A DNA stretch of 64,000 bases from Companilactobacillus alimentarius DSM 20249 (GTDB taxonomy: Bacteria; Bacillota; Bacilli; Lactobacillales; Lactobacillaceae): NCBI RefSeq assembly GCF_002849895.1, contig NZ_CP018867.1, positions 558,001 through 622,000 of the forward strand. The letters are read 5' to 3'. A program made the translations under genes and the position numbers. Below, piece after piece: positions 17,691-28,248 of this stretch. The notes beneath the pieces were generated by a model, which was given only the letters and a program-made list of their open reading frames with translations, had not been told where the DNA came from and searched no databases. Position 1 is the stretch's first letter, and each line of letters opens with the position of its first letter.

Positions 17691-18769
17691 TGTTCTCTAC
17701 TCCCCTCTTGTTGCTTGACTGACTCAATGAGGTCAATAAATTCATCAAAAACATAATAACCATCTGTCGGTCCCGGTGCAGCCTCGGGTTCAAAAAGAAC
17801 TCCCATAATTGGCAAGAATTCATGACGAATTCCTTCGATAGTCCCATCAGCAACACAAATGTTAGTCACGATAAAATCGGAAGAACCGATGAACTTTTGA
17901 TCCAACGTGTAAGAATGGTTGTGATTGACAAAATCAATTTTGCCACTGGCAACTTCTTTGACGGCCAAAGATGACTCATGGTGAGGTGTTTTTAGTTTTT
18001 CAATTTGACATTTATTAGCTAGTGCAATCAATAAATTACCTAAGCCAATTCCAAAAATAGGATATTTCTTCTCTAAAACTTGAATTACCTTAATAACATT
18101 AGGTAAATCTATAGGATCTCCTGGTCCGTTAGAGTAGATAATTCCATCTGGATGAAGATTCTCTATCTCTTCGGCTGTCGAATTATAATTAACAATAACC
18201 GAATTACAATTACGGTATGATAACTGCCTTAAAATGGAATATTTTAAACCTAGATCAACGATGACAATTTTTAGACCCATATTGGGATTAGGATACGATT
18301 GAAGTGTAGAGACACGTTTAACCAAATCGGGCGGTAATACTAAAGCCTTAATTTGATCAATTGCATGTTCATCATGCGTATCCATAATACTAGCCTTCAT
18401 CTCTCCATGTTCTGCAATGTGGCGTGACAAAGCACGTACATCAACGTTTTTGATTCCAGGAATCTTTAAACTAGTGATCCAGTCTTCAAATGAGACCGAA
18501 CCATCAACGGTAGATAAACTTGATGAGCCGATAACGACTCCTTTGCATTGAGAATTAATAGATTCATAAAAATCGCGGTTAATTCCTGAGCTACCAACAG
18601 CTGGAATTGTAAAGGCAATGATCTGTCCTTCAGAATTAGGATCGGTAACCGATTGCTCAATTCCGGTACGATTATTTGAAATTACCAATTGTCCCGTGGT
18701 AATGATAGAAGATCCAAAACTTTCTCCAGGAAATACAGTTCCGTCTTCTAAGATTAAATAACGTTTCAT
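17681..18769 (-). CDS. Glutaminase-dead carbamoyl-phosphate synthase small-subunit-like protein
   Basis: A 362-residue protein, normal CarA length. The N-terminal CPSase small-chain domain is clear (EDGTVFPGESFG, EQSVTDPNSEGQI, GINRDFYESI). The C-terminal class I amidotransferase fold remains (IIYSNGPGDP, PIFGIGLGN, GTIEGIRHEFLPIMGVLFEPEAAPGP), but the catalytic Cys of GICLGHQ is Gly (about residue 240), the His pair is lost (HHESSLAV in place of NHPV), and YHPEA is FEPEA. It therefore cannot hydrolyse glutamine. It lies 31 bases after pyrR and overlaps the carB-like gene, forming a three-gene operon. Structural or regulatory function is inferred from maintenance of the open frame. Confidence 0.85.
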   Translation of the reverse strand: MKRYLILEDGTVFPGESFGSSIITTGQLVISNNRTGIEQSVTDPNSEGQIIAFTIPAVGSSGINRDFYESINSQCKGVVIGSSSLSTVDGSVSFEDWITSLKIPGIKNVDVRALSRHIAEHGEMKASIMDTHDEHAIDQIKALVLPPDLVKRVSTLQSYPNPNMGLKIVIVDLGLKYSILRQLSYRNCNSVIVNYNSTAEEIENLHPDGIIYSNGPGDPIDLPNVIKVIQVLEKKYPIFGIGLGNLLIALANKCQIEKLKTPHHESSLAVKEVASGKIDFVNHNHSYTLDQKFIGSSDFIVTNICVADGTIEGIRHEFLPIMGVLFEPEAAPGPTDGYYVFDEFIDLIESVKQQEGSREQWN

Positions 18770-18800
18770 TGTTTAAGCAACTCCTCAAAAATTGTAGTGA

Positions 18801-19374
<574 letters not shown>

Positions 19375-19423
19375 CAATTTATTTATAATCGCACACAATC
19401 CTATTTGTAGATTATAGCACGAC

Positions 19424-20344
19424 TCATTGTTTAGAACGTAATTGCTTGAGTGTCTCTTGGAAAATTTTTGGTGGTTCGATTGAAAATTGCATCCATTCAT
19501 GTGTTCGCGGATGTTCAAATCCTAGAGTCTCAGCGTGTAAGAACTGTCCTTGACCTTTCAAAGTATTCTTAGGACCATACAATGGATCTCCTGCAACTGG
19601 ATGACCAATGTATTGCATATGAACCCTGATTTGATGAGTTCGGCCAGTTTCTAATTTTAATTTGAGAAGCGAATAGTTTTCAAATTGTTCTAAGACTTCA
19701 AAATGGGTTACTGCATGACGTCCATCTTCGACTACAGCTTGTTTCTTACGGTCAAATTTTGAACGTCCCAATGGTGCATTGATTCTCCCATTCTTTTCTT
19801 TAAAGTTCCCATGAACAATTGCAAGATACTCACGAAGATTACTCTTCTCTTTTAGTTGTTTCATTAACGACTGTTTTGCTAAATTGTTTTTAGCTATCAT
19901 CAACAAACCCGAAGTGTCCTTGTCGATTCGGTGAACTATTCCCGGTCTGATAACATCATCATCATTGATCTGACAATGATACAAGATGGCATTGACCAAA
20001 GTCTTATCAGGGTGGCCTGCGGCGGGATGAACTACCATCCCTTGTGGTTTATTGACAACGAGAACATCCTTATCTTCATAGACGACTTCAATGGGTATAT
20101 CTTCTGGGACAGCTTTAATTGGTTCCTCTTCGGGAATATTGACCGTTATTTTATCACCTGAAACGATTTTAATGCCAGTCTTTGCAACGGATTCCCCATT
20201 GACTAAAATATATTTTTCTTTAATTAATTTTTGGATTTGAGATCTAGTCATGTCGTCCAATTCAGTATTTAAATAAGCGTCAAGACGACTTTTCTTTGGT
20301 TCGTTGTATTCTAACTCAAAAGATTTGTTAATTATTTTTCTCAC
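19424..20344 (-). CDS. rluD: RluA/RluD family 23S rRNA pseudouridine synthase
   Basis: A 306-residue enzyme: S4 RNA-binding domain (about 15-75, RLDAYLNTEL, DMTRSQIQKLI), then the RluA catalytic domain with GIVHRIDKDTSGLLMIAK, whose Asp (about residue 140) is the nucleophile, and GRTHQIRVHMQYIGHPV. It isomerises uridines in helix 69-type 23S rRNA sites; the exact positions are inferred. It overlaps lspA by 17 bases, the common lspA-rluD arrangement of Firmicutes. Length and motifs are normal. Confidence 0.92.
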   Translation of the reverse strand: MRKIINKSFELEYNEPKKSRLDAYLNTELDDMTRSQIQKLIKEKYILVNGESVAKTGIKIVSGDKITVNIPEEEPIKAVPEDIPIEVVYEDKDVLVVNKPQGMVVHPAAGHPDKTLVNAILYHCQINDDDVIRPGIVHRIDKDTSGLLMIAKNNLAKQSLMKQLKEKSNLREYLAIVHGNFKEKNGRINAPLGRSKFDRKKQAVVEDGRHAVTHFEVLEQFENYSLLKLKLETGRTHQIRVHMQYIGHPVAGDPLYGPKNTLKGQGQFLHAETLGFEHPRTHEWMQFSIEPPKIFQETLKQLRSKQ

Positions 20345-20789
20345 CTGCTACCTGGATAATTAATGACACAATTATTAATATTACACCAACTGTAATGTAA
20401 GTGTCAGCTAAATTAAATATTGGAAAGTTCATAAAGTCTAAATTAAACATATCGACTACAAAATGTCTACTGAACCGATCAATGGCATTGCCTAGTGTAC
20501 CTGCTAGTAAAAAGATTAAAGAGAAACGATATAAATATTCCTTCTTATCAGCTTTAACGAACAAATAGACTAAAACAATTACGGCAATAATTGTTATCAA
20601 GTAAAAGAACATCATCTTGCCTTCCAACATGCTCCAAGCTGCACCTGTGTTAGTAATATGTGTGATTGATAATAATCCCGGAATGAATTCATGGACACTC
20701 ATTGGTGCAATGTTGTTTGTGACATAAAACTTCAAACCTTGATCACCAATAATTAAAATTGCGCAAAGCAACCAATAGATCAACTGCAC
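20328..20789 (-). CDS. lspA: Lipoprotein signal peptidase (signal peptidase II)
   Basis: A 153-residue membrane protein with four predicted membrane segments and the aspartyl protease motifs GTLGNAIDR (about 103-111) and FPIFNLADTYI (about 124-134), whose two Asp residues are catalytic. It cleaves prolipoprotein signal peptides after diacylglyceryl transfer. It touches the formate-THF ligase gene by one base and overlaps rluD, so it is translationally coupled in an operon. Confidence 0.94.
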   Translation of the reverse strand: MQLIYWLLCAILIIGDQGLKFYVTNNIAPMSVHEFIPGLLSITHITNTGAAWSMLEGKMMFFYLITIIAVIVLVYLFVKADKKEYLYRFSLIFLLAGTLGNAIDRFSRHFVVDMFNLDFMNFPIFNLADTYITVGVILIIVSLIIQVAGEKNN

Positions 20790-22471
20790 TAGAATAGTCC
20801 TCCAATGGTTCCTTCATTATCGACGTCCATATTCAAGGCAGCGGGTTTTTTAGGCAATCCCGGCATAGTCATAACATTGCCAGTCAAGATAACGATGAAT
20901 CCAGCACCCAATTTTGGAACGATTTCATTAACGTGTAGTGTGAAGTCTCTAGGACTACCAAGACGTTTAGGATCGTCACTTAAAGAATATTGCGTTTTGG
21001 CAATACAGATTGGTAAATCATCCCAAGCATTGTCTTTTAAAACTTGTAGTTGGTTTCTAGCTTTTTTACTATATTCGACGTTGTTAGCGCCATAAACTTC
21101 AGAAGCGATTGTCGCAATCTTAGCTTCGGTTGTTTCTTCATCCTCATATAGACGAGTATATTTAGATTCTTTTTCAGTTGCCTTAACAACAGCCTTAGCT
21201 AAAGCTTGACCGCCTTTACTACCCTTGTGATGAATCTCAGCTAATTCAACATCAACTCCTACTTCATCACACAAACTAGTTAGTAATTTGATTTCATTAT
21301 CGGTATCAGTCGCAAATTTGTTGATGGCAACAACAACTGGCACATGATAATAACGCATATTATGAATATGGCGTTTCAAATTCTTAAAGCCAAGATTCAA
21401 AGCATTTAGATCTTCTTCTTGGATCTCGGCTAACTTTTGACCACCATTGTATTTCAAAGCTCTAATGGTAGCTACGATAACGACTGCATTAGGTGCGTGA
21501 CTCAATTTAGGAGCAACAATGTCCATAAACTTCTCACCACCAAGATCAGCACTGAAGCCAGCCTCAGTAATAGCGTAGTCACCTAATTTCATTGCTAACT
21601 TAGTAGCTAAAATACTGTTACATCCGTGAGCAATATTAGCAAAAGGACCACCATGAATAATTGCTGGCGTATTTTCAAGTGTTTGCACCAAGTTAGGTTT
21701 CAGAGCATCTTTTAAGAGTACAGTGATAGCTCCTTCAACGTGTAAATCTCTAACAAAGATTGGTTTCTTATCAAAGGTATAAGCAATCAGGATACTGGAA
21801 ATTCTTTCTTTCAAATCATCAATATCCTGAGCCAAACACAAGACTGCCATCAACTCGCTGGCTACAGTAATCTCAAAGTGTTCTTCACGAGGGACAGAAC
21901 TAAAAGGTCCACCTAGACCAATAACCGTGTTTCTTAAAGAACGATCGTTGATATCTAAGGCGCGCTTCCACACAATTCGACGAGGATCAATGTTTAATTC
22001 ATTGCCTTGATGAATGTGATTGTCAATCAAAGCTGCTAGAGTGTTAACCGCACAAGTCAAAGCATGCATGTCACCAGTGAAATGCAAATTGATATCTTCC
22101 ATTGGTACAACTTGAGCATAGCCACCACCGGTAGCTCCACCTTTCATTCCCATCACAGGACCTAAAGAAGGTTCACGTAAAGCTAAAACAGTTTTCTTGC
22201 CAATTGATTGCAATGAATCGGCCAAACCAATAGCGACGGTAGATTTACCTTCACCAGCTGGCGTAGGATTGATTGAAGTAACCAAAATAAGCTTTCCATC
22301 ATCCTTTTCCATTGATTTGGTAATACTACGACCAGAAAACTTAGCTTTATAGTGACCGTATGGTTCAATATCATCCGGCGTTAAACCGACTTTTTTGGCA
22401 ATCTCATTAATGTTCTTCATATTATCATGCTCATTTATTTGAGCAATTTCGATATCACTTGGAAATGACAT
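20789..22471 (-). CDS. fhs: Formate-tetrahydrofolate ligase
   Basis: About 560 residues with the P-loop-like [14 protein letters not shown] (about 62-75), the [12 protein letters not shown] loop, and [10 protein letters not shown]. It forms 10-formyl-THF from formate, ATP and THF for purine and fMet-tRNA synthesis. The ATG of MSFPSD is preferred because AGGTG lies 6 bases upstream; a GTG three codons earlier falls within that site. It overlaps the EbsA-like gene by 17 bases and lspA by one base. Length is standard. Confidence 0.94.
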   Translation of the reverse strand: MSFPSDIEIAQINEHDNMKNINEIAKKVGLTPDDIEPYGHYKAKFSGRSITKSMEKDDGKLILVTSINPTPAGEGKSTVAIGLADSLQSIGKKTVLALREPSLGPVMGMKGGATGGGYAQVVPMEDINLHFTGDMHALTCAVNTLAALIDNHIHQGNELNIDPRRIVWKRALDINDRSLRNTVIGLGGPFSSVPREEHFEITVASELMAVLCLAQDIDDLKERISSILIAYTFDKKPIFVRDLHVEGAITVLLKDALKPNLVQTLENTPAIIHGGPFANIAHGCNSILATKLAMKLGDYAITEAGFSADLGGEKFMDIVAPKLSHAPNAVVIVATIRALKYNGGQKLAEIQEEDLNALNLGFKNLKRHIHNMRYYHVPVVVAINKFATDTDNEIKLLTSLCDEVGVDVELAEIHHKGSKGGQALAKAVVKATEKESKYTRLYEDEETTEAKIATIASEVYGANNVEYSKKARNQLQVLKDNAWDDLPICIAKTQYSLSDDPKRLGSPRDFTLHVNEIVPKLGAGFIVILTGNVMTMPGLPKKPAALNMDVDNEGTIGGLF

Positions 22472-22853
22472 TGTTTTCACCTGCTTCTTTTTTTATTAAA
22501 CTTAAAATACCTTTTGTGGATGTGATCTTAAATGGAAAATAATCATGATTACTGAAACTAAATTCCACAGACCAACGATTATTCGCCTTTATGTTAACAT
22601 CTTGATTTTCAAAAGTACGTGTTTTGTAATAAGGTTCTTTGATAATTACTTGGCTGTCTGTAATTTTCACCCATGAATTAGCTATAATATAAATTACATA
22701 GACGAGATCAACGGCCCAAATCAAGATGGGGAAGATACTTAACGACATAATTTCTAGCTGTAAAATTATTCCCAAACAGACCAGACTAAGTGCAACCGAC
22801 CACATGATGATTCCCCAAGGGCCGGCTGGTTGAACAAAATGTTTCTTTGACAT
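22455..22853 (-). CDS. Small two-TM membrane protein, EbsA-like
   Basis: A 132-residue protein with two strong hydrophobic segments ([19 protein letters not shown], and [18 protein letters not shown]) followed by a roughly 70-residue hydrophilic domain ([17 protein letters not shown]). Size, topology and position beside an RNase H gene fit the EbsA ('pore-forming protein') family of lactic acid bacteria, whose role is unclear. It is the first gene of the ebsA-like/fhs/lspA/rluD operon, overlapping fhs by 17 bases and divergent from the RNase H gene. Confidence 0.6.
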   Translation of the reverse strand: MSKKHFVQPAGPWGIIMWSVALSLVCLGIILQLEIMSLSIFPILIWAVDLVYVIYIIANSWVKITDSQVIIKEPYYKTRTFENQDVNIKANNRWSVEFSFSNHDYFPFKITSTKGILSLIKKEAGENNVISK

Positions 22854-22880
22854 AATTTCTCCTGAAAGGTTTTAATAAAT

Positions 22881-23285
22881 ATGATTAAATTGTACACCGA
22901 TGCCGGATTAAATACTAATTTAAATCTAGGCGTCGTTAGCTTTGTAATAAGGACTGATGAAAAAAATTATAAAGCTACAGAGGTTCATAATTTTGACGAC
23001 AATCATTACTTGGAATTTTTAGCATTAAAGATTGCTTTGCAAAAAATTATAGAAAATGATTGGAATAATGAGATAGTTTTAATTCATTCCGACAGTCAGA
23101 TTGTCGTCGACAGTGTCGAAAAAAAATATTCTAAGCATTATCAACCAGTTTTGGATGATATTTTAACAGAGTTAGAGAATTTTCCAGATTACTTCATCAA
23201 ACATGTTGCTGACAAGGATAATCGTGAAGCTCATTTTCTCGTTCATCAAAAAATGTTAAATATTAGGAAACATTGGCATAAGTGA
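22881..23285 (+). CDS. RNase HI-like ribonuclease
   Basis: A 134-residue single-domain RNase H fold. The catalytic acidic residues are visible: Asp7 (LYTDAG), Glu (LEFLALK, about 46), Asp (HSDSQIVV, about 71) and the C-terminal Asp in DKDNREAHFLV. It lacks the N-terminal hybrid-binding domain and basic handle. It is expected to cut the RNA of RNA-DNA hybrids; in lactobacilli this short type is often annotated as reverse-transcriptase-like/RNase HI. Transcribed divergently from the EbsA-like gene. Confidence 0.82.
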   Translation: MIKLYTDAGLNTNLNLGVVSFVIRTDEKNYKATEVHNFDDNHYLEFLALKIALQKIIENDWNNEIVLIHSDSQIVVDSVEKKYSKHYQPVLDDILTELENFPDYFIKHVADKDNREAHFLVHQKMLNIRKHWHK

Positions 23286-23348
23286 TTTCTATACTGCGAA
23301 AACTGTGCTACTATAAAAACGTTTCCAATTTTGAGAGGAGGTACCACC

Positions 23349-24362
23349 ATGTACTACGTTGTTATGAAAGATCGCGATATTCGTGATAACTTGGCTACAG
23401 AACAATATTTGATGAATAACGTCAAGTTTGATGAGCCATTAGTTCTTTTCTACATTGAAAAACCCTGCATCATTGTTGGTCGTAATCAAAATACGATTGA
23501 AGAAATAAATAGTGATTACATTGAGGATCACAAGATTACTGTTACCCGTCGAATTTCCGGCGGGGGTGCAGTTTATCAGGATTTGGGTAATTTGTGTTTC
23601 AGTTTTGTAGTAGATTCTAACGATAAAAATTTTGGTGACTTCAAGTCATTCACTCAACCAATCATAGATGCCTTGCATCAAATGGGCGCCACAACCGCAG
23701 AAGTGTCCGGTCGAAATGATTTACTAGTTGACGGCAAAAAGTTCTCAGGAAACGCCATGTATTCTCGTAATGGCAAAACATTCTCACATGGAACTCTATC
23801 ACTTGATGTGGATCTAGATGTTTTGACCAAGGCTTTACACGTTCAAAAGGATAAGATTGCTTCAAAGGGAATTAAATCAATCAGAAGTCGTGTTACTAAT
23901 TTACGCCCTTATCTAGATAAAGAGTATCAAAATCTAACAACTGAACAATTTCGTGATCGTTTACTTTTGGAATTATTCCATGCTAATAATTTAGCTGATA
24001 TAAAAGATAAAGAATACGACATCACTCCAGAAGACCAAAAACAAATCGATAAAATCAAAAAAGATTATTATTACAATTGGGATTGGGTCTATGGTAAGTC
24101 CCCTGCCTTTACCGCCAAGCAAAGAAAGCATTTTGACATGGGAACAGTTGATGTTCGTTACAATATTGCTAACGGGAAAGTCGATAATGTAGAAATCTAC
24201 GGTGACTTTTTCGGTATGAAAGATGTTAATGATATTAAACAGAAATTATTAAATATTAAATTTACTCGTGAAGATATTTTAAAAGTATTGAATCAATTTA
24301 ATTTGGATGATTACTTCAAGGGTATCCCACAAGATGAATTGACTAAATTATTCACTCCATAA
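23349..24362 (+). CDS. lplA: Lipoate-protein ligase A
   Basis: About 337 residues with the biotin/lipoate ligase fold: EQYLMNN, the RRISGGGAVYQDLGN lipoate-binding loop (about 66-80), SGRNDLLVDGKKFSGNA with the adenylate-binding Lys, HGTLSLDVDL, and a C-terminal accessory domain (about 245-337). It attaches salvaged lipoate to E2 and GcvH proteins using ATP. The start is the ATG preceded by GAGGAGG; an in-frame TTG upstream is part of that site. Monocistronic with a terminator. Confidence 0.93.
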   Translation: MYYVVMKDRDIRDNLATEQYLMNNVKFDEPLVLFYIEKPCIIVGRNQNTIEEINSDYIEDHKITVTRRISGGGAVYQDLGNLCFSFVVDSNDKNFGDFKSFTQPIIDALHQMGATTAEVSGRNDLLVDGKKFSGNAMYSRNGKTFSHGTLSLDVDLDVLTKALHVQKDKIASKGIKSIRSRVTNLRPYLDKEYQNLTTEQFRDRLLLELFHANNLADIKDKEYDITPEDQKQIDKIKKDYYYNWDWVYGKSPAFTAKQRKHFDMGTVDVRYNIANGKVDNVEIYGDFFGMKDVNDIKQKLLNIKFTREDILKVLNQFNLDDYFKGIPQDELTKLFTP

Positions 24363-24379
24363 AATTAAAAAACATAAAA

Positions 24380-24420
24380 AAAGACGGATCGAGAAAAATA
24401 ATTCTCGACCCGCTTTTTAT
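24380..24420. terminator. Terminator after lplA
   Basis: Stem pairing GCGGGTCGAGAA-type arms (AGACGGATCGAGAA / TTCTCGACCCGC, one mismatch region) with A run before and TTTTT after. Confidence 0.85.
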
Positions 24421-24455
24421 TTTTGGTATCATTATCCTTAATGAGGGGATAAAAA

Positions 24456-25400
24456 ATGATTAATGAAATAGTTTTGAATAAGCGTCACAAACTAATTGAT
24501 GTTCATTCAACAGAAAATTTAAATAATACTGATCGCACTAAATTAATTGAGGATTATGATTTAACTAATGAAATCCTCGATTATGCTGATGACGAAAATG
24601 AACGTGCCCGTTTTGAATATGACGAACTTAGTCATACTTTTTTAGTCGTTTATAATGTTCAAAATGAAAATGAAGACTCCAATGATTTGTCACAAAGGGT
24701 TTTACCAATCTCTTTTGCTATCAAAGATGACCAGTTGTTCCTTTTTACCAGTGATTCCACGCATTACATTAAAGATTACATCTTGGAAGCTAAAGCACAT
24801 TTCACTGAAGAAAAGGAAAATCTACTTTGGGAATTTATTTTTTTTGCATTCGATCAAATATCTAGCGATTATAGCGATCAAATCAGTTCAACTGATGAAC
24901 GGAGAAATAAAATTCAAGCTCTGATCAAAAAACACCATTCTTCTGAAAACCAAATTTTAGAGTTATCCGATTTGCAAGATCTGACGACTTATTTAAACAC
25001 TGCCATTAATGGAAATGTAGCTGTTGTTAATCAAATCGAATTGATTTCAAGTGGCAAAGTTCAACAACTGCACCTTACTAAAGTGACGCGAGAACATCTT
25101 CATGATTCAATGATTGAAATTGAACAAATTAAAAACCAAGTCAATTTAAGTTCCGATATCATTGATCGTATTTCCAACACTTATAATAATATTTTAAATA
25201 ATCGAACAAATACGACCATGAAGGTGCTGACAGTTTACACTATCATTTTAAGCATCCCCACGATCGTATCAGGTTTTTATGGAATGAACATGAAATTACC
25301 TGTGGCCGATAAAGGCTGGTCTTGGGTCTTTTCATTGATCATTACTATTGTTATTATTTTAATAATTCTTTGGGATCTGCACCGACGCAATAGTCTTTAG
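24456..25400 (+). CDS. CorA-family magnesium transporter
   Basis: A 314-residue CorA protein: large soluble N-terminal domain (about 1-240), two C-terminal membrane segments (about 248-270 and 283-308) and the signature YGMNMKLP between them, the GMN selectivity motif. It forms pentameric Mg2+/divalent cation channels. The gene ends 4 bases inside the convergent methyltransferase gene. Normal length. Confidence 0.92.
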   Translation: MINEIVLNKRHKLIDVHSTENLNNTDRTKLIEDYDLTNEILDYADDENERARFEYDELSHTFLVVYNVQNENEDSNDLSQRVLPISFAIKDDQLFLFTSDSTHYIKDYILEAKAHFTEEKENLLWEFIFFAFDQISSDYSDQISSTDERRNKIQALIKKHHSSENQILELSDLQDLTTYLNTAINGNVAVVNQIELISSGKVQQLHLTKVTREHLHDSMIEIEQIKNQVNLSSDIIDRISNTYNNILNNRTNTTMKVLTVYTIILSIPTIVSGFYGMNMKLPVADKGWSWVFSLIITIVIILIILWDLHRRNSL

Positions 25401-26515
25401 TGCTTTGCCCAATATTGATAGAGGTCAGTTCTTAAAGAACCATTGTATAGTTTACGTTTCTTTGTAGCTAATTCTCCATAGTATTTTTCAAATTCAGTAT
25501 CACTAGTTAAAATATATTTATTCCAAGTGGGGGCAGTTGAAAAGACTTCTCCCATTTCTTTATATAATTTACGGACGCCTTCCATATCGCTCATTCTTTG
25601 ACCATAAGGAGGGTTAGAAATAATTGTTCCGTAATCCCCTTCAATCTTCAAATCCTTCACGGCAATCTGTTTGAATTGGATATCATGCAAGACCCCAGCA
25701 TCATGAGCATTCAATTTTGCTACATCAATCATTGAACCGTCAATATCACTGGCAAAGATATCTAAGTCAAGATCTTTTTTAACGCCAGCTTTAGCTTCTT
25801 CCTTTAAATTATCAAGAATTTTATTATCGAACCAATCAAAATCTTCAAATAAGAAATGACGCAAAATACCAGGAGCAATATTTCGAGCTAAACGAGCGGC
25901 TTCAATAGCAATGGTACCTGAACCAGTGGTTGGATCTAAAAATGGATCATCTTCTGGATGCCAAACAGTCAATAAAATCATTGCGGCTGCAAAGTTTTCT
26001 TTCAAAGGAGCAGCACCGTGTTCAACACGATAACCACGTTTGTAAAGTGAATCACCTGTTGTATCTAAGGTTACTTCAACCATATCTTTATGAATACGAG
26101 TTTCAATTTGAAATTTTGCACCAGTCTCAGGCAAACGGCCTCGTCTCATGAAAACATCAGCCATCTTATTAACGATAGCCTTTTTAGTGATTGCTTGAAT
26201 ATCACGTTCTGAGTGTAATTTAGACTTCACTGTTCTAGCTTTAATTGGAAAAGCCGCATTCAATGGCAACCAATTGTCCCAGTCAATGGCGTAAACTTTA
26301 TCAAACAGTTCTTCAAAGCTAGTAGCTTTGAAAGTACCAATTAACACTTTGATTCGATCGGCACTTCTCAACCAAAGATTTGTTTTAGCAATATCTTCGT
26401 TTTCACCGTCAAAATAAACTTTACCATTCTCAGTTCTCGTCTTGTATCCCAAATTTTGTAGTTCTTTTGCGGTTACAGATTCAAAGCCGCTTGACATAGT
26501 CGCAATTAATTTCAT
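25397..26515 (-). CDS. THUMP-domain class I RNA methyltransferase (RlmL N-terminal / YpsC-like)
   Basis: A 372-residue protein: N-terminal ferredoxin-like + THUMP domain (about 1-165), then a Rossmann methyltransferase (about 165-372) with DPTTGSGTIAIEAA (SAM site) and ISNPPYGQRM, the NPPY motif of guanine/adenine N-methylation. It corresponds to Bacillus YpsC and the methyltransferase half of RlmL, probably making m2G in 23S rRNA. Downstream of rnpB on the same strand, as in Bacillus. Convergent 4-base overlap with corA. Confidence 0.88.
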   Translation of the reverse strand: MKLIATMSSGFESVTAKELQNLGYKTRTENGKVYFDGENEDIAKTNLWLRSADRIKVLIGTFKATSFEELFDKVYAIDWDNWLPLNAAFPIKARTVKSKLHSERDIQAITKKAIVNKMADVFMRRGRLPETGAKFQIETRIHKDMVEVTLDTTGDSLYKRGYRVEHGAAPLKENFAAAMILLTVWHPEDDPFLDPTTGSGTIAIEAARLARNIAPGILRHFLFEDFDWFDNKILDNLKEEAKAGVKKDLDLDIFASDIDGSMIDVAKLNAHDAGVLHDIQFKQIAVKDLKIEGDYGTIISNPPYGQRMSDMEGVRKLYKEMGEVFSTAPTWNKYILTSDTEFEKYYGELATKKRKLYNGSLRTDLYQYWAKH

Positions 26516-26552
26516 ATTGCCCCTCTTATATTTGTTTTTTTGTATAAAAAAA

Positions 26553-26949
26553 GGACGAACAAGTCGTCCCTCGCCTTAGTAAATTCCTATAAGCCACGTT
26601 TTGTTCATGCATTAGATTGGCAATCTAATGCAGTCAGTAATCATCTATCTACAATTAAGCCTTCACAGTAGATTCATTTCTCGTTATGAAGCGCCCCTAC
26701 CAAAGTTTGGGTTGCCAGCTTGCGGGGTTTACCGCGTTCCATTATTGCAATTTCTCACAATACTGCGTCTCTGTGGCACTTTCAAGCTATTAACACATAG
26801 TTAAAAACCTTAGTGCTTTCACTGCCGTTACCTAAAAGGTACCTTGGCTTATTGAGCCAAGCACAAACACTGCAAGCATCTCAGCTCGCGCTGGCGTGGA
26901 CTTTCCTCAGCCTAGATAACTAGACCGCGATTACTCGTAATTTACCAAC
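26553..26949 (-). ncRNA. rnpB: RNase P RNA (class B)
   Basis: Minus strand: GAGTTGG near the 5' end, the conserved GAGGAAAGTCCACGC core about 50 bases in, the CAGTGTTTGTGCTTGGC-type P-helices, and the 3' end ACTAAGGCGAGGGACGA. A terminator hairpin GGACGA CTTG TTCGTCC with seven Ts ends it. A TATACT -10 box (26956-26961 minus) sets the 5' end near 26949. Its place between gpsB and the ypsC-like gene is the usual Firmicute order. Endpoints are accurate to a few bases. Confidence 0.93.
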
Positions 26950-26963
26950 TCGACTAGTATACA

Positions 26964-27587
26964 CTAAAACCTATTGAAATTTCCACCATTATTTTGATTT
27001 CCATTAAAATTATTTTGATTTTGACCATTACCATTATTCATTGGACGGTTTGACTGAAAATTATTTTGGCTGTTAAAATTACTGTTCATACCAGGATTAA
27101 TTTCAGTATGACCACTTTCAATCCCATCATGATTATTCATGTTATTGGGAACGACCGCCGAAGCAAATTGCTTTGCACCGTTATTGTTTTCAGGAACACC
27201 ATTAGCAAAGTCATGACCAAAGACACGTTTTTCAAGATTTGATAGACGTCTTAAAATGTCATAATTAGTAGTTCCTTCAGCAATAGCACTAGAAACTGGC
27301 TTATTAGCTTGAGGTCTTCTACTTTGAGGTCTATTCTGGTTTAAATTATTAACCGGACCATGTGATTGAGCCAAACGTTCATTCTCAGCTTTCAATGAGT
27401 TGATTTCGTTAGCAAAAGTTTCGTAATCTTTAATAATACCATCTAAGAATTGATCAACTTCATTTGGATCATAGCCTCTCATCTTAGTTTTGAATTCTTT
27501 TTGAAGAATATCATTTGGTTGATAGTTCAATGAAAATTCATTGCCACCATTATTGCCGTTTTGATTCATTCCATTCATATTATTCAT
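26964..27587 (-). CDS. gpsB: Cell-division regulator GpsB
   Basis: A 207-residue protein with the DivIVA-like N-terminal domain (about 25-75): DILQKEFKTKMRGYDPNEVDQFLDG, abbreviated here to KTKMRGYDPNEVDQFLD, followed by coiled coil, a C-terminal trimerisation segment (about 120-150) and a long Asn/Gln-rich tail (about 160-207). GpsB binds PBP1 and links septal and peripheral wall synthesis. The N-rich start (MNNMNGMNQNGNNGG) and tail are longer than the Bacillus form, as in lactobacilli. It lies between ypsA and rnpB and near pbp1A. Confidence 0.92.
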   Translation of the reverse strand: MNNMNGMNQNGNNGGNEFSLNYQPNDILQKEFKTKMRGYDPNEVDQFLDGIIKDYETFANEINSLKAENERLAQSHGPVNNLNQNRPQSRRPQANKPVSSAIAEGTTNYDILRRLSNLEKRVFGHDFANGVPENNNGAKQFASAVVPNNMNNHDGIESGHTEINPGMNSNFNSQNNFQSNRPMNNGNGQNQNNFNGNQNNGGNFNRF

Positions 27588-27631
27588 TATTAAACACCCC
27601 AGTGTTAATTTATTATTCTAAAAAATTGACC

Positions 27632-28183
27632 TTAGCTATCAAATAACATATTAGCAAAATCCTGCATGGAATCAAAATCAATCAATTCTAATTGATAATC
27701 ATTCCCACGGTCTTGATAAGATTTTATTGCCTCATAGTCATATTTCGGCTTACCACCACTATCTGGGTCATAAAAAATTACAGCTCCGTTAGTATGTTTT
27801 AGCATAAAGCTTTGCCAAATTCTTAATTGTCTACCTGAATGATAACTCATATTCGAGACTTTATTAACATAATCAGCTTTTCTTAAAACATTTTTTAGTA
27901 ATAGCTGATTGTTCTCATTCCATTTACTGCCGAATTCCGCATATGGTAACATCACTGCATGTCTAATATTATAGCCTTTTTTCTTCACTTCTTGTATAGC
28001 TTTGCTAACAATTTGTTCAGTTCCCAATTGTGCTCCGGTTAAAAACCATTCTGTTCCATCTTCGGCGTAATTGGTAATGCGTTCTTGAAAAAAGTCTTGA
28101 ATTACTTTGGCTTTTGGGTCATCATCTTTAAAAATACCTAATTCAAAGGATCGATACCCTGTTAACCATATATTTTTAAGCAT
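27632..28183 (-). CDS. ypsA: YpsA (SLOG-domain, DUF1273)
   Basis: A 183-residue Rossmann-like SLOG protein: WLTGYRSFELGIF at the N-terminus, WFLTGAQLGTEQ and VIFYDPDSGGKPKY. These glycines shape the nucleotide-binding pocket of YpsA, a cell-division-associated protein in Firmicutes. It lies 44 bases upstream of gpsB on the same strand, the conserved ypsA-gpsB pair, and is divergent from recU. The ligand is not known. Confidence 0.9.
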   Translation of the reverse strand: MLKNIWLTGYRSFELGIFKDDDPKAKVIQDFFQERITNYAEDGTEWFLTGAQLGTEQIVSKAIQEVKKKGYNIRHAVMLPYAEFGSKWNENNQLLLKNVLRKADYVNKVSNMSYHSGRQLRIWQSFMLKHTNGAVIFYDPDSGGKPKYDYEAIKSYQDRGNDYQLELIDFDSMQDFANMLFDS

Positions 28184-28248
28184 AAAGAATCTCCCTTAAT
28201 TAATATCTTTGTCATCATGGTATAATTTGCACAGTAGGAGTTGATATT

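Noticed and set aside
26553..26949. Protein-coding possibility in the region between the methyltransferase gene and gpsB
   Set aside because: It matches RNase P RNA end to end.
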